Under the pieces are notes generated by a model, which saw only the letters and a list, made by a program, of their open reading frames with translations, did no database searches and was not told the origin of the DNA. DNA of 64,000 bases from Streptomyces globisporus (GTDB lineage Bacteria > Actinomycetota > Actinomycetes > Streptomycetales > Streptomycetaceae): assembly GCA_014649555.1 (NCBI GenBank), contig BMTG01000004.1, positions 62,001-126,000 on the forward strand. Reading direction: 5' to 3'. Within the stretch, counting starts at the first letter, position 1; each line of letters opens with the position of its first letter. Below are positions 7,625 to 15,559 of this stretch, one piece after another. Both the position numbers and the translations under genes were made by a program.

Positions 7625-8434
7625 ATGACCGCTCCCCGCACCGTCCTGCTCACCGGCGCCGCAGGCGGCCTCGGCACCCTGATGCGGGGGCTGCTGCCCG
7701 CGTACGGATACGACCTGCGGCTCTTCGACCTGGTACCGGTGGAGGGCGAGCCCGAGGCGATCACCGCCGACCTGAACGACCGGGAGGCGCTGCGCGAGGC
7801 GGTGCGCGGCGTGGACGCGGTGATCCATCTGGCCGGCATCTCGCTGGAGTCCACGTTCGACAAGATCCTCCGCGCCAACATCCAGGGCACGCACCACCTC
7901 TACGAGGCGGCCCGCGAGGAGGGCGTCCGGCGCATCGTGTCGGCGTCCTCCAACCACGTCATCGGCCACACCCCGCGCCCGGCCTCCGGCGATCCGATGA
8001 TCCCGCTGGACACACCGCGCCGCCCGGACACCTTCTACGGGCTCTCGAAGTGCTTCGGCGAGGATCTGGCCCAGCTCTACTGGGACCAGCACGGAGTGGA
8101 GACGGTCTCGGTGCGGATCGGGTCCTGTTTCCCGGAGCCCACCTCGGTGCGGATGCTGTCGGTCTGGATGAGCCCGGCCGACGGCGCCCGGCTGTTCCAC
8201 GCGGCCCTCACCGCCGAGGGCGTCGGCCACACCGTCGTCTACGGCTCCTCCGCCAACACACGCCTGTGGTGGGACCTGGCCCCGGCGCGGGCGCTGGGCT
8301 ACCGGCCGCTGGACGACTCCGAGCCGTACGCGGCGAAGCTCGTCGCCGACCAGGGCGAGCTGGACCCGGACAACCCGGCGCACGCCTGCGTGGGCGGCCA
8401 CTTCGTGACGGACCCGCCGATCTGGCCGCGCTGA
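7625..8434 (+). CDS. udh: Uronate dehydrogenase (NAD-dependent, extended SDR)
   Basis: A 269-aa extended short-chain dehydrogenase. The NAD-binding motif LLTGAAGGLGTLM is at residues 8-20, VIHLAGISLE follows, and the catalytic Tyr-Lys is in TFYGLSKCFGEDLA. The ASSNHVIGHTPR and VRIGSCFPEPTSVRMLS blocks closely match characterised Udh enzymes, which oxidise glucuronate or galacturonate to the aldaro-lactone. The ATG at 7625 follows GAGGAG; the open frame reaches further upstream without a good start. It is divergent from kdgD, so the two probably form one uronate-to-2-oxoglutarate pathway. The lactonase and aldarate dehydratase steps are not in the window. Confidence 0.85.
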   Translation: MTAPRTVLLTGAAGGLGTLMRGLLPAYGYDLRLFDLVPVEGEPEAITADLNDREALREAVRGVDAVIHLAGISLESTFDKILRANIQGTHHLYEAAREEGVRRIVSASSNHVIGHTPRPASGDPMIPLDTPRRPDTFYGLSKCFGEDLAQLYWDQHGVETVSVRIGSCFPEPTSVRMLSVWMSPADGARLFHAALTAEGVGHTVVYGSSANTRLWWDLAPARALGYRPLDDSEPYAAKLVADQGELDPDNPAHACVGGHFVTDPPIWPR

Positions 8435-8528
8435 GCCGCCCGGGAGCGGCGGCGGGGACGGCGCGCGCAAGGCCGGGGCGACGGAAATCCGGGCGACGCG
8501 GGGGCGTCCGGACGGGCAGGATACGGCC

Positions 8529-8750
8529 ATGCCGAGACCTTCCGGATTCCAGTACGAACAGCAGGGCGACCAGAGCGTCACGATCACCCACCACGGCAGG
8601 CCCGCGGGCACGCTGCGCGGCGGCCGGGCGGAGAAGTTCCTGGCCGAGGTGGTATCGGGCGACGCCCAACTGGTGATGGCGCGCTGGACCGGCGCGTACA
8701 AGCACGGCAACGAGCGCACGGCCCGCAACCACCCGCGCAACCACCGCTGA
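8529..8750 (+). CDS. Small conserved hypothetical protein (73 aa)
   Basis: A 73-aa basic protein starting MPRPSGFQYEQQGDQSVTIT. It has a Gly-Arg-rich middle (HHGRPAGTLRGGRAEKFL) and ends in an Arg/Asn/His-rich tail. It looks like one of the short cytoplasmic proteins widely conserved in Streptomyces, and I cannot assign a function. GCAGGA lies shortly before the ATG. The same stretch could also serve as a -10 (CAGGAT, 6 nt from the ATG), which would make a leaderless mRNA. It stands alone between udh and the TerD-type gene, on the same strand. Confidence 0.65.
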   Translation: MPRPSGFQYEQQGDQSVTITHHGRPAGTLRGGRAEKFLAEVVSGDAQLVMARWTGAYKHGNERTARNHPRNHR

Positions 8751-8857
8751 GCCCGTTCCGGGCCCTTCCTTCGGGTCGTTCCGACGGCCGAAAAGCATCT
8801 GGTGGACCGAGGGAAAGGTAAGGGAACGGCAAAGCCGGGTCGTTCGTTACCCCGTGC

Positions 8858-10099
8858 ATGACCGCAATGACCCCCGGCTCGAACATTCCCCTCTCCGCCG
8901 CCCGCGTGGCGGTGGACGTCGCCGCTCCGGTGCGGCTCGACGTCTCGGGCCTGCTGCTCACCGCCGACGGCAAGGTGCGCTCCGACAACGACTTCATCTT
9001 CTACAACCAGCCCTCGGGCCCCGGCGTGACCTACCGCACCGGCGGGGGCTCGGCGCCCGACGCGATCGTGGTGGACACCGCCGCCGTGCCGCCGGGCATC
9101 GAGAAGATCGTCGTCACCGCGAGCCCGGACGCCGCGGGCCAGACCTTCCAGGGCATCGAGCCCACCGCCACCGTGCGCAACGCGGACGACGGCAGCGCGA
9201 TCGCCACCTTCACCCCGCCGCAGCTGGGCGCCGAGACGGCGCTCGTGGTCATCGAGATCTACCTGCGCAACGGCGCCTGGAAGGCCCGCGCGGTCGGCCA
9301 GGGGTACGCGAACGGGCTGGCCGGGATCGCCACGGACTTCGGCGTCTCGGTCGAGGAGCCCGCGGCCCCGGTGGCCCCTCCGGTTCCGGCGGCCCCCGCC
9401 CCGGTCGCCCCCCAGCCCCCGGCCCCGGTCGCCACCCCCGTCGACCCGAGGATCGCGCCGCCCGCCCCGCCCGCCCCGGCCGCCCCGCCCGCTCCCCCGG
9501 CGACGCCCGCCCCGGGCTCCGGCAAGATCAACCTGGACAAGGGCCGGGTCAACCTCCAGAAGAACCAGACCGTGTCCCTCGTCAAGGGCGGCGCACCACT
9601 GCTCTCGCGGGTCCGGATGGGCCTGGGCTGGGAGCCCGCGTTCCGCGGCAAGGACATCGACCTGGACGCGTCGGTGATCGCCTACGGCCCCAACCGCAAC
9701 CACCTGGACAGCTGCTACTTCGGCAAGCTGGCCATCCTGAACGGGGCGATCAAGCACTCCGGCGACAACCTCACCGGTGAGGGCGCGGGCGACGACGAGA
9801 CGATCGTCGTGGACCTGGGCCGGATCCCGGCCGACGCGACGGGCCTGGTCTTCACGGTGAACTCGTTCACCGGCCAGAAGTTCAACGAGGTCGCCAAGGC
9901 CTACTGCCGGCTGATCGACGACGCCTCCGGCGAGGAGCTGGTCCGCTTCGACCTCACCGGCGCCGAGCCGCAGACCGGGGTGATGATGGCCAAGCTCATC
10001 AAGCAGTTCACCGGCGAGTGGGAGATGACCGCGATGGGCGAGTTCGTGAAGTCACGCACCGTGCGCGGCATGGTGAAGCCCGCCGCCCAGGCGCTCTAG
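8858..10099 (+). CDS. Tandem-TerD domain protein (tellurium/stress response family)
   Basis: A 413-aa protein with two TerD-like domains, at residues about 1-170 and 225-410, joined by a Pro/Ala-rich linker of roughly 55 residues. The C-terminal domain carries the usual TerD landmarks: INLDKGRVNLQKNQTVSLVK, MGLGWEPA, IDLDASVIAYG and GAGDDETIVVDL, the last two holding acidic calcium ligands. The N-terminal domain is more divergent (LDVSGLLLTADGKVRSDNDF). TerD proteins are calcium-binding, cytoplasmic and linked to tellurite, phage and membrane stress; Streptomyces strains carry several paralogs. ATG is at 8858 with no strong ribosome site. It ends at a 17-bp-stem terminator. Confidence 0.85.
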   Translation: MTAMTPGSNIPLSAARVAVDVAAPVRLDVSGLLLTADGKVRSDNDFIFYNQPSGPGVTYRTGGGSAPDAIVVDTAAVPPGIEKIVVTASPDAAGQTFQGIEPTATVRNADDGSAIATFTPPQLGAETALVVIEIYLRNGAWKARAVGQGYANGLAGIATDFGVSVEEPAAPVAPPVPAAPAPVAPQPPAPVATPVDPRIAPPAPPAPAAPPAPPATPAPGSGKINLDKGRVNLQKNQTVSLVKGGAPLLSRVRMGLGWEPAFRGKDIDLDASVIAYGPNRNHLDSCYFGKLAILNGAIKHSGDNLTGEGAGDDETIVVDLGRIPADATGLVFTVNSFTGQKFNEVAKAYCRLIDDASGEELVRFDLTGAEPQTGVMMAKLIKQFTGEWEMTAMGEFVKSRTVRGMVKPAAQAL

Positions 10100-10104
10100 A
10101 CGTG

Positions 10105-10143
10105 TCCGGGGCACCTGAACCGGTGCGGTTCAGGTGCCCCGGA
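10105..10143. terminator. Bidirectional terminator between the TerD gene and the 76-aa gene
   Basis: A perfect 17-bp inverted repeat (arms 10105-10121 and 10127-10143, loop GGTGC) sits between two convergent genes and can serve both strands. Confidence 0.8.
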
Positions 10144-10161
10144 TCCGGAGAAGGTGAGGCC

Positions 10162-10392
10162 TCAGAGCTTGGTCAGCTTGGAGTAGGGGCTCAGGATCCT
10201 TCCCTGGCGCCCCGAGAAGTCGATGAGGACCGCGTCGTTGTCGCCCTCGACAGCAAGAATCCTGCCGAGTCCGAACTGGTCGTGCGACACCCTGTCGCCC
10301 ACATCGAAGCATTCGACCGGTGGGGCCTCCTGGGCCGGGCGGTTGAAGGGACTGGACGGCAGGTGACGCCGGGAACCGGCTGACTGTTTCAT
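10162..10392 (-). CDS. Small protein with a UvrD/CarD-type C-terminal domain (76 aa)
   Basis: A 76-aa protein starting MKQSAGSRRHLPSS. Its second half (CFDVGDRVSHDQFGLGRIL, then DAVLIDFSGRQGRILSPYSK) has the VGDRVxHxxFGxGxV pattern of the Tudor-like module at the C-terminus of UvrD/PcrA helicases, also seen in CarD-like RNA polymerase-binding proteins. That suggests binding to RNA polymerase or DNA, but this is an inference from a short motif. The start at 10392 was chosen to match where homology-like sequence begins; the frame stays open to 10464. No clear ribosome site is visible. It converges with the TerD gene. Confidence 0.6.
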   Translation of the reverse strand: MKQSAGSRRHLPSSPFNRPAQEAPPVECFDVGDRVSHDQFGLGRILAVEGDNDAVLIDFSGRQGRILSPYSKLTKL

Positions 10393-10571
10393 CAAGTCGA
10401 GTATGCGCCCTGTAAACGCGTGACGCCATGCCCGTCTGCCGCTCGACCCCCAGAAGTACCGCATTCGTGACCCACGCCGACCGGGGCCGGTCAGCGCTTT
10501 CCCCGGCTCCCAGCGGCAGAATCACGCGGAACGGGGCACCGGAAAAGCACCCCGAACGTGTGGCGATTCCC

Positions 10572-12029
10572 TCATCCCCCCGCGCGCGACCGAGCCTTGA
10601 ACGCCGCCTTGCGGGCGTCCTTGGCGGCCTTCTTGTCGCTGTGCAGGCGGCCCATGGCCTCCAGCACAGCGGCGGTGGCCGGGTGGTCGACGCGCCATAC
10701 CTCGTCGAAGAAGCCGCTGTGCTGGGCGGAGAGGCCCTCGATCAGGCCCTGGAGCTCGTCCAGCTCGCCGTCCGCGTCCAGGTGGGCGGCGATGGTGTCG
10801 ATGGCCAGCCAGAAGATCATGTCCTCCGGCGGGGCGGGCACGTCGGCGGCGCCGTGCTCCGCGAGCCAGACGCGGGCGAGGCCGCCCAGCTCCTGGTCCC
10901 CGAGCACCGCGCGTACGGCGGGCTCCGCCCCGGGGCCCGCCAGGGCAAGGGCCTGCTGGCAGTGGAGGCGGCGCAGCGGTCCGCCCTCGTCCGCGCCGCG
11001 CGCGGCGGCCAGCAGTTCCGCCGCCGCCGATACCGCGCCGTCGGCGTACCCGGCGAGCCAGAGCTTGACCTCGGCGCGGGCGACGGACTCGGGGTAGTGG
11101 GCGATGCCGTCGAGGAGGGCGTCGGCGCCCTTGTCCGCGAGGTCGCCGACGGCGGGGGCGTCCACCCCGGCCTCCAGCATCCGGGCCCGGATGCCGTACA
11201 GGCCGAGGGGGGTGAGCTTGACCATGCCGTACCGGGTGACGTCGTCCTCGTCGCCTGCGACGGTGTCGGCCGGCGCCTCGCCCTCCTCGACCATGAGCGC
11301 CTCGTCGACCGGCCGGTACTCGACGATCCCGATGGGTTCGAGGAGCCGGAACTGGTCGTCGAGGCGCATCATCGCCTCCGACACCTGCTCCAGGATGTCG
11401 TCGGTGGGCTCGCCCATGTCGTCGGGGACGATCATCGACGCGGCGAGGGCGGGCAGCGGGACCGGTCCTTCGCCCGCGCCGTTGTCCGCGAGGGTCAGCA
11501 GGTAGAGGTTGCCGAGGACGCCGTCGAGGAACTCCGCCTCGGCCTCCGGGTCCCAGTCCAGGGCGTCGAAGTCGATCGAACCGTCCTCGCCGACGAGGTC
11601 CGCGAAGTCGTCCAGGACGGGCGCGGTGGCGTCGGCGTGCACGGCGTCCAGGCCGTCGAGCCAGATGGACAGGACGTCCTGCGGGGAGCCGCCGGTGAGC
11701 AGGGCCAGATTCTCGCCCGCGGAAGCGGTCCCCTCGGCGTCCTCCTCCTCGGGGTCGGTGACGTCGAGGAGGCCGGTGTCCACGGCGAGCCGCCAGGCCT
11801 CGCTGGCGTACGCGGCACCGTCGTCGTCGGCCGCGAGCCCGAGGTGCTCGGCGGCCGCGGGCAGTTGCGCCTCGACGAGTTCGCCGCCCGCGCCGACCCG
11901 GGTGTCGGGACCGGCCCACCGGGCGAGCCTGACGGCCCGGACGAACAGCGGAGCGGCGAGCGCGTCCCGTGCCAGTTCGGCCTCGGAGTTGAGCCGCACC
12001 GGCGGCAGGGAGGGGCGCTCTGCGGACAT
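10572..12029 (-). CDS. Conserved hypothetical protein, acidic, 485 aa
   Basis: A 485-aa, strongly acidic cytoplasmic protein starting MSAERPSLPPVRLNSEAELA. The N-terminal part has a domain like those in Streptomyces proteins of unknown function (ALAAPLFVRAVRLARWAG). An acidic centre contains YGMVKLTPLGLYGIRARML, a winged-helix-like strand, and helical repeats with many Ala and Glu follow. It ends in a basic tail (DKKAAKDARKAAFKARSRAG). I do not recognise a catalytic motif. GAGGAG precedes the ATG at 12029, and TAGGCT (12097-12092) is a good -10 about 60 nt upstream. It appears to be a single-gene unit. Confidence 0.7.
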   Translation of the reverse strand: MSAERPSLPPVRLNSEAELARDALAAPLFVRAVRLARWAGPDTRVGAGGELVEAQLPAAAEHLGLAADDDGAAYASEAWRLAVDTGLLDVTDPEEEDAEGTASAGENLALLTGGSPQDVLSIWLDGLDAVHADATAPVLDDFADLVGEDGSIDFDALDWDPEAEAEFLDGVLGNLYLLTLADNGAGEGPVPLPALAASMIVPDDMGEPTDDILEQVSEAMMRLDDQFRLLEPIGIVEYRPVDEALMVEEGEAPADTVAGDEDDVTRYGMVKLTPLGLYGIRARMLEAGVDAPAVGDLADKGADALLDGIAHYPESVARAEVKLWLAGYADGAVSAAAELLAAARGADEGGPLRRLHCQQALALAGPGAEPAVRAVLGDQELGGLARVWLAEHGAADVPAPPEDMIFWLAIDTIAAHLDADGELDELQGLIEGLSAQHSGFFDEVWRVDHPATAAVLEAMGRLHSDKKAAKDARKAAFKARSRAGG

Positions 12030-12091
12030 CGGGGGTTCTCCTCGGTGCGTGCTCGGGGGCATACGGAGTGCGTACGCGGTTCAGCCGCCCA

Positions 12092-12097
12092 AGCCTA
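12092..12097 (-). promoter_or_regulatory. -10 element for the 485-aa hypothetical gene
   Basis: TAGGCT on the minus strand fits the Streptomyces housekeeping -10 pattern, giving a leader of about 60 nt. Confidence 0.4.
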
Positions 12098-12147
12098 GAC
12101 GCATTTCACCGCATGCCGCCCACGGCTTCGGCAGCCTGCCCTCCCCC

Positions 12148-12861
12148 TCAGGCGCCCCCGCCCGGTTCCATGCTGAGCGCGGGCGTGTAGCGGTGCACGC
12201 CGCCGCCGGTCATGCCCGGGTACTTCTGGACGCGTTCCCAGAGCGGGGACGGGGATCCGACGCCCTCACCGGGTTCGGCGAGAGCCGCGATGTGGTGCTC
12301 GGCGCTCTCCCACTCGGCGTAGTTGAGGACCCGGGTGCCGTCGGTGCCGACGTGGAAGTGTGCGGCGATGCCGCCCTCGGGCAGGCCCTCCTCCTGTCCG
12401 AGGGCCTCGAACACGCTGTCCACCCAGTCGCGTTGACGCGCCGCGTCGGGCCCGTCGAACTCGACGTCGACGATGACGACGCAGCCGGTCTCCCGGGTGT
12501 CGCCCTCCGCCCGCAGCCCGGAGCGGTACAGCTCGTACGTGTGCAGCCCGAGGCGTTCGATGCCGGGGACGGCCGCGTCGATCTCGGCGTTGCGGGTGTC
12601 GCGCCCCTCCCGTATGAAGTCCTGGTAGGCCCGTTCGCCGGTCCACTGGGAGTAGTGCAGCAGGGTCGCGCCGTCCTCCCCGGCGTGGACGCTGTAGGAG
12701 AGCAGCCCGGGATGCGGCCATTCCCGGCTCCCCCACACCTTCCGGATCGCGTCGACTGCCTCCCGCTGCCGCTGCGGTGTCCCGACGTTCCAGGTGCTGG
12801 CCTTGGCGATCCCGGCGTCGGCGCGAGCCGGGTCGGGGCGGTCGGTGACGTGGGTGGTCAT
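12148..12861 (-). CDS. Two-domain antibiotic biosynthesis monooxygenase (ABM) protein, SoxR target
   Basis: A 237-aa protein with two ABM ferredoxin-like repeats. The first (residues about 18-105) includes PGLLSYSVHAGEDGATLLHY and WTGERAYQDFI. The second (about 115-225) includes IAAHFHVGTDGTRVLNYAEW and SAEHHIAALAE. ABM monomers oxidise quinone-like or polyketide substrates without cofactor. GAGAGGGGAAC precedes the ATG at 12861. An in-frame ATG at 12900, exactly 7 nt after the probable -10, could give a leaderless, 13-residue-longer product. A SoxR box lies in its promoter, as recalled for the putative monooxygenase SCO1909 of the S. coelicolor SoxR regulon. It probably acts on redox-active quinones. 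Confidence 0.8.
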   Translation of the reverse strand: MTTHVTDRPDPARADAGIAKASTWNVGTPQRQREAVDAIRKVWGSREWPHPGLLSYSVHAGEDGATLLHYSQWTGERAYQDFIREGRDTRNAEIDAAVPGIERLGLHTYELYRSGLRAEGDTRETGCVVIVDVEFDGPDAARQRDWVDSVFEALGQEEGLPEGGIAAHFHVGTDGTRVLNYAEWESAEHHIAALAEPGEGVGSPSPLWERVQKYPGMTGGGVHRYTPALSMEPGGGA

Positions 12862-12916
12862 GACAGTGTTCCCCTCTCCCGCGCACCGTTCGGTGCGCAT
12901 GACCACCACGTTCACA

Positions 12917-12934
12917 CCTCAAGCTCGGTTGAGG
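12917..12934 (-). promoter_or_regulatory. SoxR box in the ABM monooxygenase promoter
   Basis: CCTCAAGCTCGGTTGAGG has the 18-bp dyad CCTCAA-N6-TTGAGG of SoxR operators. On the minus strand it sits between TTGACC (-35, 12938-12933) and GAACGT (-10, 12913-12908) with a 19-bp spacer. That overlong spacer is typical of MerR/SoxR-activated promoters. Confidence 0.85.
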
Positions 12935-13028
12935 TCAAGGCTGTTCCGCCGGATGCGGCCGGACTCCGTTCGCCCATGGCGTGATGGTGTGCGGGTGCGG
13001 TCCTCCGGCGCCGGGGAAGGGTGCGGGC

Positions 13029-13814
13029 ATGACCCTCTCCGTGGCCCACCTGAGCGACCCGCACATCACCATCGGCCCCGGGTCGGCGGCTCCGGCGGCG
13101 GGGTTACGGGCCGCCCTCGGCCGGGTGCTCGCCTTGGACCCGCTCCCGGACTGCGCCGTGATCACCGGTGATCTCACCGAGCGCGGGGAGCCGGGTGAGT
13201 ACGCGGCGCTGCGTGAGGAGATCGACGCGTTCCCGCTGCCCCTGCATCTGGTGACGGGCAATCACGATGTGCCCGAGGCTCTCGTGGGCGGGTTCGGCGG
13301 GACGCGCTTCCTGGGCGGAGGGACCGGGACGTCGTACGTGGTCGAGCACCCGGCGTTCACGGTCGTGGTCCTGGACTCGTGGGTCTCCGGTTCGCCGGGC
13401 GGGCGCCTGGGTTCCGGGCAGGTGGCCTGGCTGGGCCGCGCCCTCGCCGAGCGCCCCGGCGTACCGGCGCTCGTCTGCCTGCACCATCCACCGGTTCCGG
13501 TCGGCATCCCGTTCCTGGACGCGATGGGTCTGGCGGACGGCCCCGAGCCGGCCGGGGTGGTCGCCGCGCATCCCCGGGTCGTCCGGGTGCTGGCGGGCCA
13601 TGTGCACCGCCCGGTGACGGCGCCCTTCGCGGGCAGCACGGTGGCCGTCGCGCCGAGCACGTACCGGCAGAGCGGACTGGTGCTGCGGGAGGGCGTGCCC
13701 GGCTATCCGGACGAGCCCTCGGCCTTTCTCCTGCACGTACTGCCGGACGGGTCACCGGGGACTGCCTGGGCCACCCACACCGTTCCCACGGCCCCCGCCG
13801 CACCGCAGGACTGA
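13029..13814 (+). CDS. Metallophosphoesterase, CpdA-like phosphodiesterase
   Basis: A 261-aa calcineurin-like phosphoesterase with all five metal and substrate blocks in order: HLSDPHIT (residues 7-14), ITGDLTERG, VTGNHDVPEA, LVCLHHPPVPVG and LAGHVHRP. This is the class III cyclic-nucleotide phosphodiesterase arrangement (CpdA, Rv0805), so hydrolysis of cyclic or linear phosphodiesters is likely. The length matches the family. The ATG at 13029 follows a GGGGAAGGG stretch; an in-frame upstream start at 12981 exists but is less well placed. It is divergent from the SoxR-controlled gene and converges on the lipoprotein gene. The physiological substrate is unknown. Confidence 0.82.
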   Translation: MTLSVAHLSDPHITIGPGSAAPAAGLRAALGRVLALDPLPDCAVITGDLTERGEPGEYAALREEIDAFPLPLHLVTGNHDVPEALVGGFGGTRFLGGGTGTSYVVEHPAFTVVVLDSWVSGSPGGRLGSGQVAWLGRALAERPGVPALVCLHHPPVPVGIPFLDAMGLADGPEPAGVVAAHPRVVRVLAGHVHRPVTAPFAGSTVAVAPSTYRQSGLVLREGVPGYPDEPSAFLLHVLPDGSPGTAWATHTVPTAPAAPQD

Positions 13815-13824
13815 AGTCCCCTGC

Positions 13825-14484
13825 TCAGCCGCCGAGTTCGGTCCGCCAGGCCGTCGTGTTGAGCTCGTCCATCAGCCGGATGTCGTGACCCTCCAGCGGG
13901 AAGACCCGCACCGGGAGGCCGGGGGCGGCGGAGATGGCCAGGGCGTCGCCCTCGATGAGGTCGCCGCCCTCGGGAGTGGAGACCCAGGCGAGGATCGACT
14001 TCACGGTGAGGCCGGGGTCGAGCAGGAGCTTCTCCGGGCCCGGGTCGCTGCCGAAGTACGAGCCGTCCTCGTTGACCTTGACGGAGAGCGGGTTGCCGTC
14101 CTCGCCGAGGGCCTGGACCCAGGGATAGCCGTCGACGGCGTAGGGCTTGCGGCCGCAGTTGGTGAGGGTGAGCACGACGGCCCGGTGCATCATTCCGGTC
14201 TCCACCGGGCCCATGTCCACGACGACCCCGGAGGAGGGGCACGTCCCGGGCGGGGCGGCGGTCGGGCCGGTCTGCGCCGGGGCGCCCTGGGCGGGGGTGT
14301 CCGCGCCGGGTGCGGGGGTCGGGGGCAGCGTCTCGGCGCGGGGCGCCGAGGCGGACGGGGTGGGGTCCGGCCGTTCGCCCTCGCCGGCCGGGACGAGGAA
14401 GCCGGAGCAGCCGGTCAGTGCCGTGAGCGTGGCCGTCAGCAGGGCCACCCGGACCCGTCTCCGTACCCGTACGCGCTCGTTCAT
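13825..14484 (-). CDS. DUF4232-type lipoprotein
   Basis: A 219-aa lipoprotein. The Arg-rich N-region (MNERVRVRRRVRVALLTATL) leads to a lipobox LTALTGCS, so the mature protein starts at that Cys, anchored outside the membrane. A Pro/Ala-rich spacer (residues about 40-85) follows. The globular C-terminal domain contains CPSSGVVVDMG and VLTLTNCGRKPYAVDGYPWV, which fits the DUF4232 fold (a probable disulfide-linked beta sandwich). The ATG at 14484 was preferred over the in-frame GTG at 14493 because GAGGGG lies 8 nt before it. It converges on the phosphodiesterase gene, leaving only 10 nt between stops. Function unknown. Confidence 0.75.
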   Translation of the reverse strand: MNERVRVRRRVRVALLTATLTALTGCSGFLVPAGEGERPDPTPSASAPRAETLPPTPAPGADTPAQGAPAQTGPTAAPPGTCPSSGVVVDMGPVETGMMHRAVVLTLTNCGRKPYAVDGYPWVQALGEDGNPLSVKVNEDGSYFGSDPGPEKLLLDPGLTVKSILAWVSTPEGGDLIEGDALAISAAPGLPVRVFPLEGHDIRLMDELNTTAWRTELGG

Positions 14485-14633
14485 GTCGCCCACCCCTCGC
14501 TACGGCCGGTCGTCCGCCCGTTCGATCGTGTCAGAGGAACAGCAGCGGTCACCGCACTCTTCAGCAGCTCTTGCCGTTCACCACAAGGAGATCTAAGTGG
14601 ACCTTCACGGTTCCGGGCGTCGAGACTTCCCCC

Positions 14634-15515
14634 ATGACCGCCACCGCACCGCGCCCCTTCGGCCGCGCACTCTGCGCCATGATCACGCCCTTCACCGCCG
14701 CCGGGTCCCTGGACCCGGACGCCGCCCGCGCGCACGCTGCGCGCCTGGTGGCCAAGGGCTGCGACGGGATCGTCCTCAGCGGCACCACGGGCGAGTCCCC
14801 CACCACGACGGACGCCGAGAAGTCCGCCCTGCTGCGGGCCGTCCGGGCCGAGGTCGGCGACGGGGTGCCGCTGCTCTCCGGCGTCGGGGGCCCGGACACC
14901 GCGGCCACCCTGCGCCTCGCCCGGCAGGCCGAGGAGGCGGGCGCGGACGGGCTGCTGGTGGTGAGCCCGTACTACAGCCGCCCGCCGCAGGCCGCCGTCG
15001 AGGCGTACTTCCTGCGGGTGGCCGAGTCCACCGGTCTGCCGCTGATGCTGTACGACATCCCCGGCCGCACCGGCGTCCGGATCGAGCCGGAGACCCTGCT
15101 GCGGCTGGCGGAGCACCCGCGGGTGGTGGCGGTGAAGGACTGCTCCTTGGACCTGCTCGGCGCCACGCAGGTGCTGGCCCGCACCTCGCTCGCGTACTAC
15201 TCGGGCTGCGAGGAGCTGAATCTGCCGCTGTACGCGGTGGGCGGCGCGGGCTACGTCAGTACGGTCGCGAACGTGGCCCCGCGCCAGGTGCGGGCGCCGC
15301 TCGACGCCTTCGACGCGGGCCGCACCGACGAGGCGGCCCGGCTCAACGGGCACACGGCCCGGCTCGTCGAGCTGATGATGGCGAGCGGGCTGCCCGGGAC
15401 CGTCACGGCCAAGGCGCTCCTGGACGCGGGCCCGGTCCGGGAACCGCTGCAGCCCGCCGGGCGCGAGGCGGCCGACGGGCTGCGGAAGGCGTACGAGGAA
15501 CTCCTCGCGGCCTGA
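14634..15515 (+). CDS. dapA: 4-hydroxy-tetrahydrodipicolinate synthase
   Basis: A 293-aa DHDPS barrel. It carries the pyruvate-binding GTTGESPTTT motif, the catalytic tyrosine in MLYDIPGRTGVR and the Schiff-base lysine in VVAVKDCSLDLL. DapA condenses pyruvate with aspartate semialdehyde in lysine/diaminopimelate synthesis, and dapD, a later enzyme, is convergent next door. DHDPS-family members are easily mis-assigned, so another pyruvate aldolase role is possible. The ATG at 14634 lacks a good ribosome site; an AAGGAG at 14585-14590 would suit a GTG in another frame. A short hairpin follows the gene. Confidence 0.8.
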   Translation: MTATAPRPFGRALCAMITPFTAAGSLDPDAARAHAARLVAKGCDGIVLSGTTGESPTTTDAEKSALLRAVRAEVGDGVPLLSGVGGPDTAATLRLARQAEEAGADGLLVVSPYYSRPPQAAVEAYFLRVAESTGLPLMLYDIPGRTGVRIEPETLLRLAEHPRVVAVKDCSLDLLGATQVLARTSLAYYSGCEELNLPLYAVGGAGYVSTVANVAPRQVRAPLDAFDAGRTDEAARLNGHTARLVELMMASGLPGTVTAKALLDAGPVREPLQPAGREAADGLRKAYEELLAA

Positions 15516-15520
15516 GGACT

Positions 15521-15542
15521 GTCCGGCAGATCGGAGCCGGAC
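15521..15542. terminator. Short hairpin between convergent dapA and dapD
   Basis: GTCCGGC/GCCGGAC arms with an 8-nt loop in the 44-nt convergent gap. It is modest in strength but well placed. Confidence 0.5.
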
Positions 15543-15559
15543 GCCCCCGGGCGAACAGC

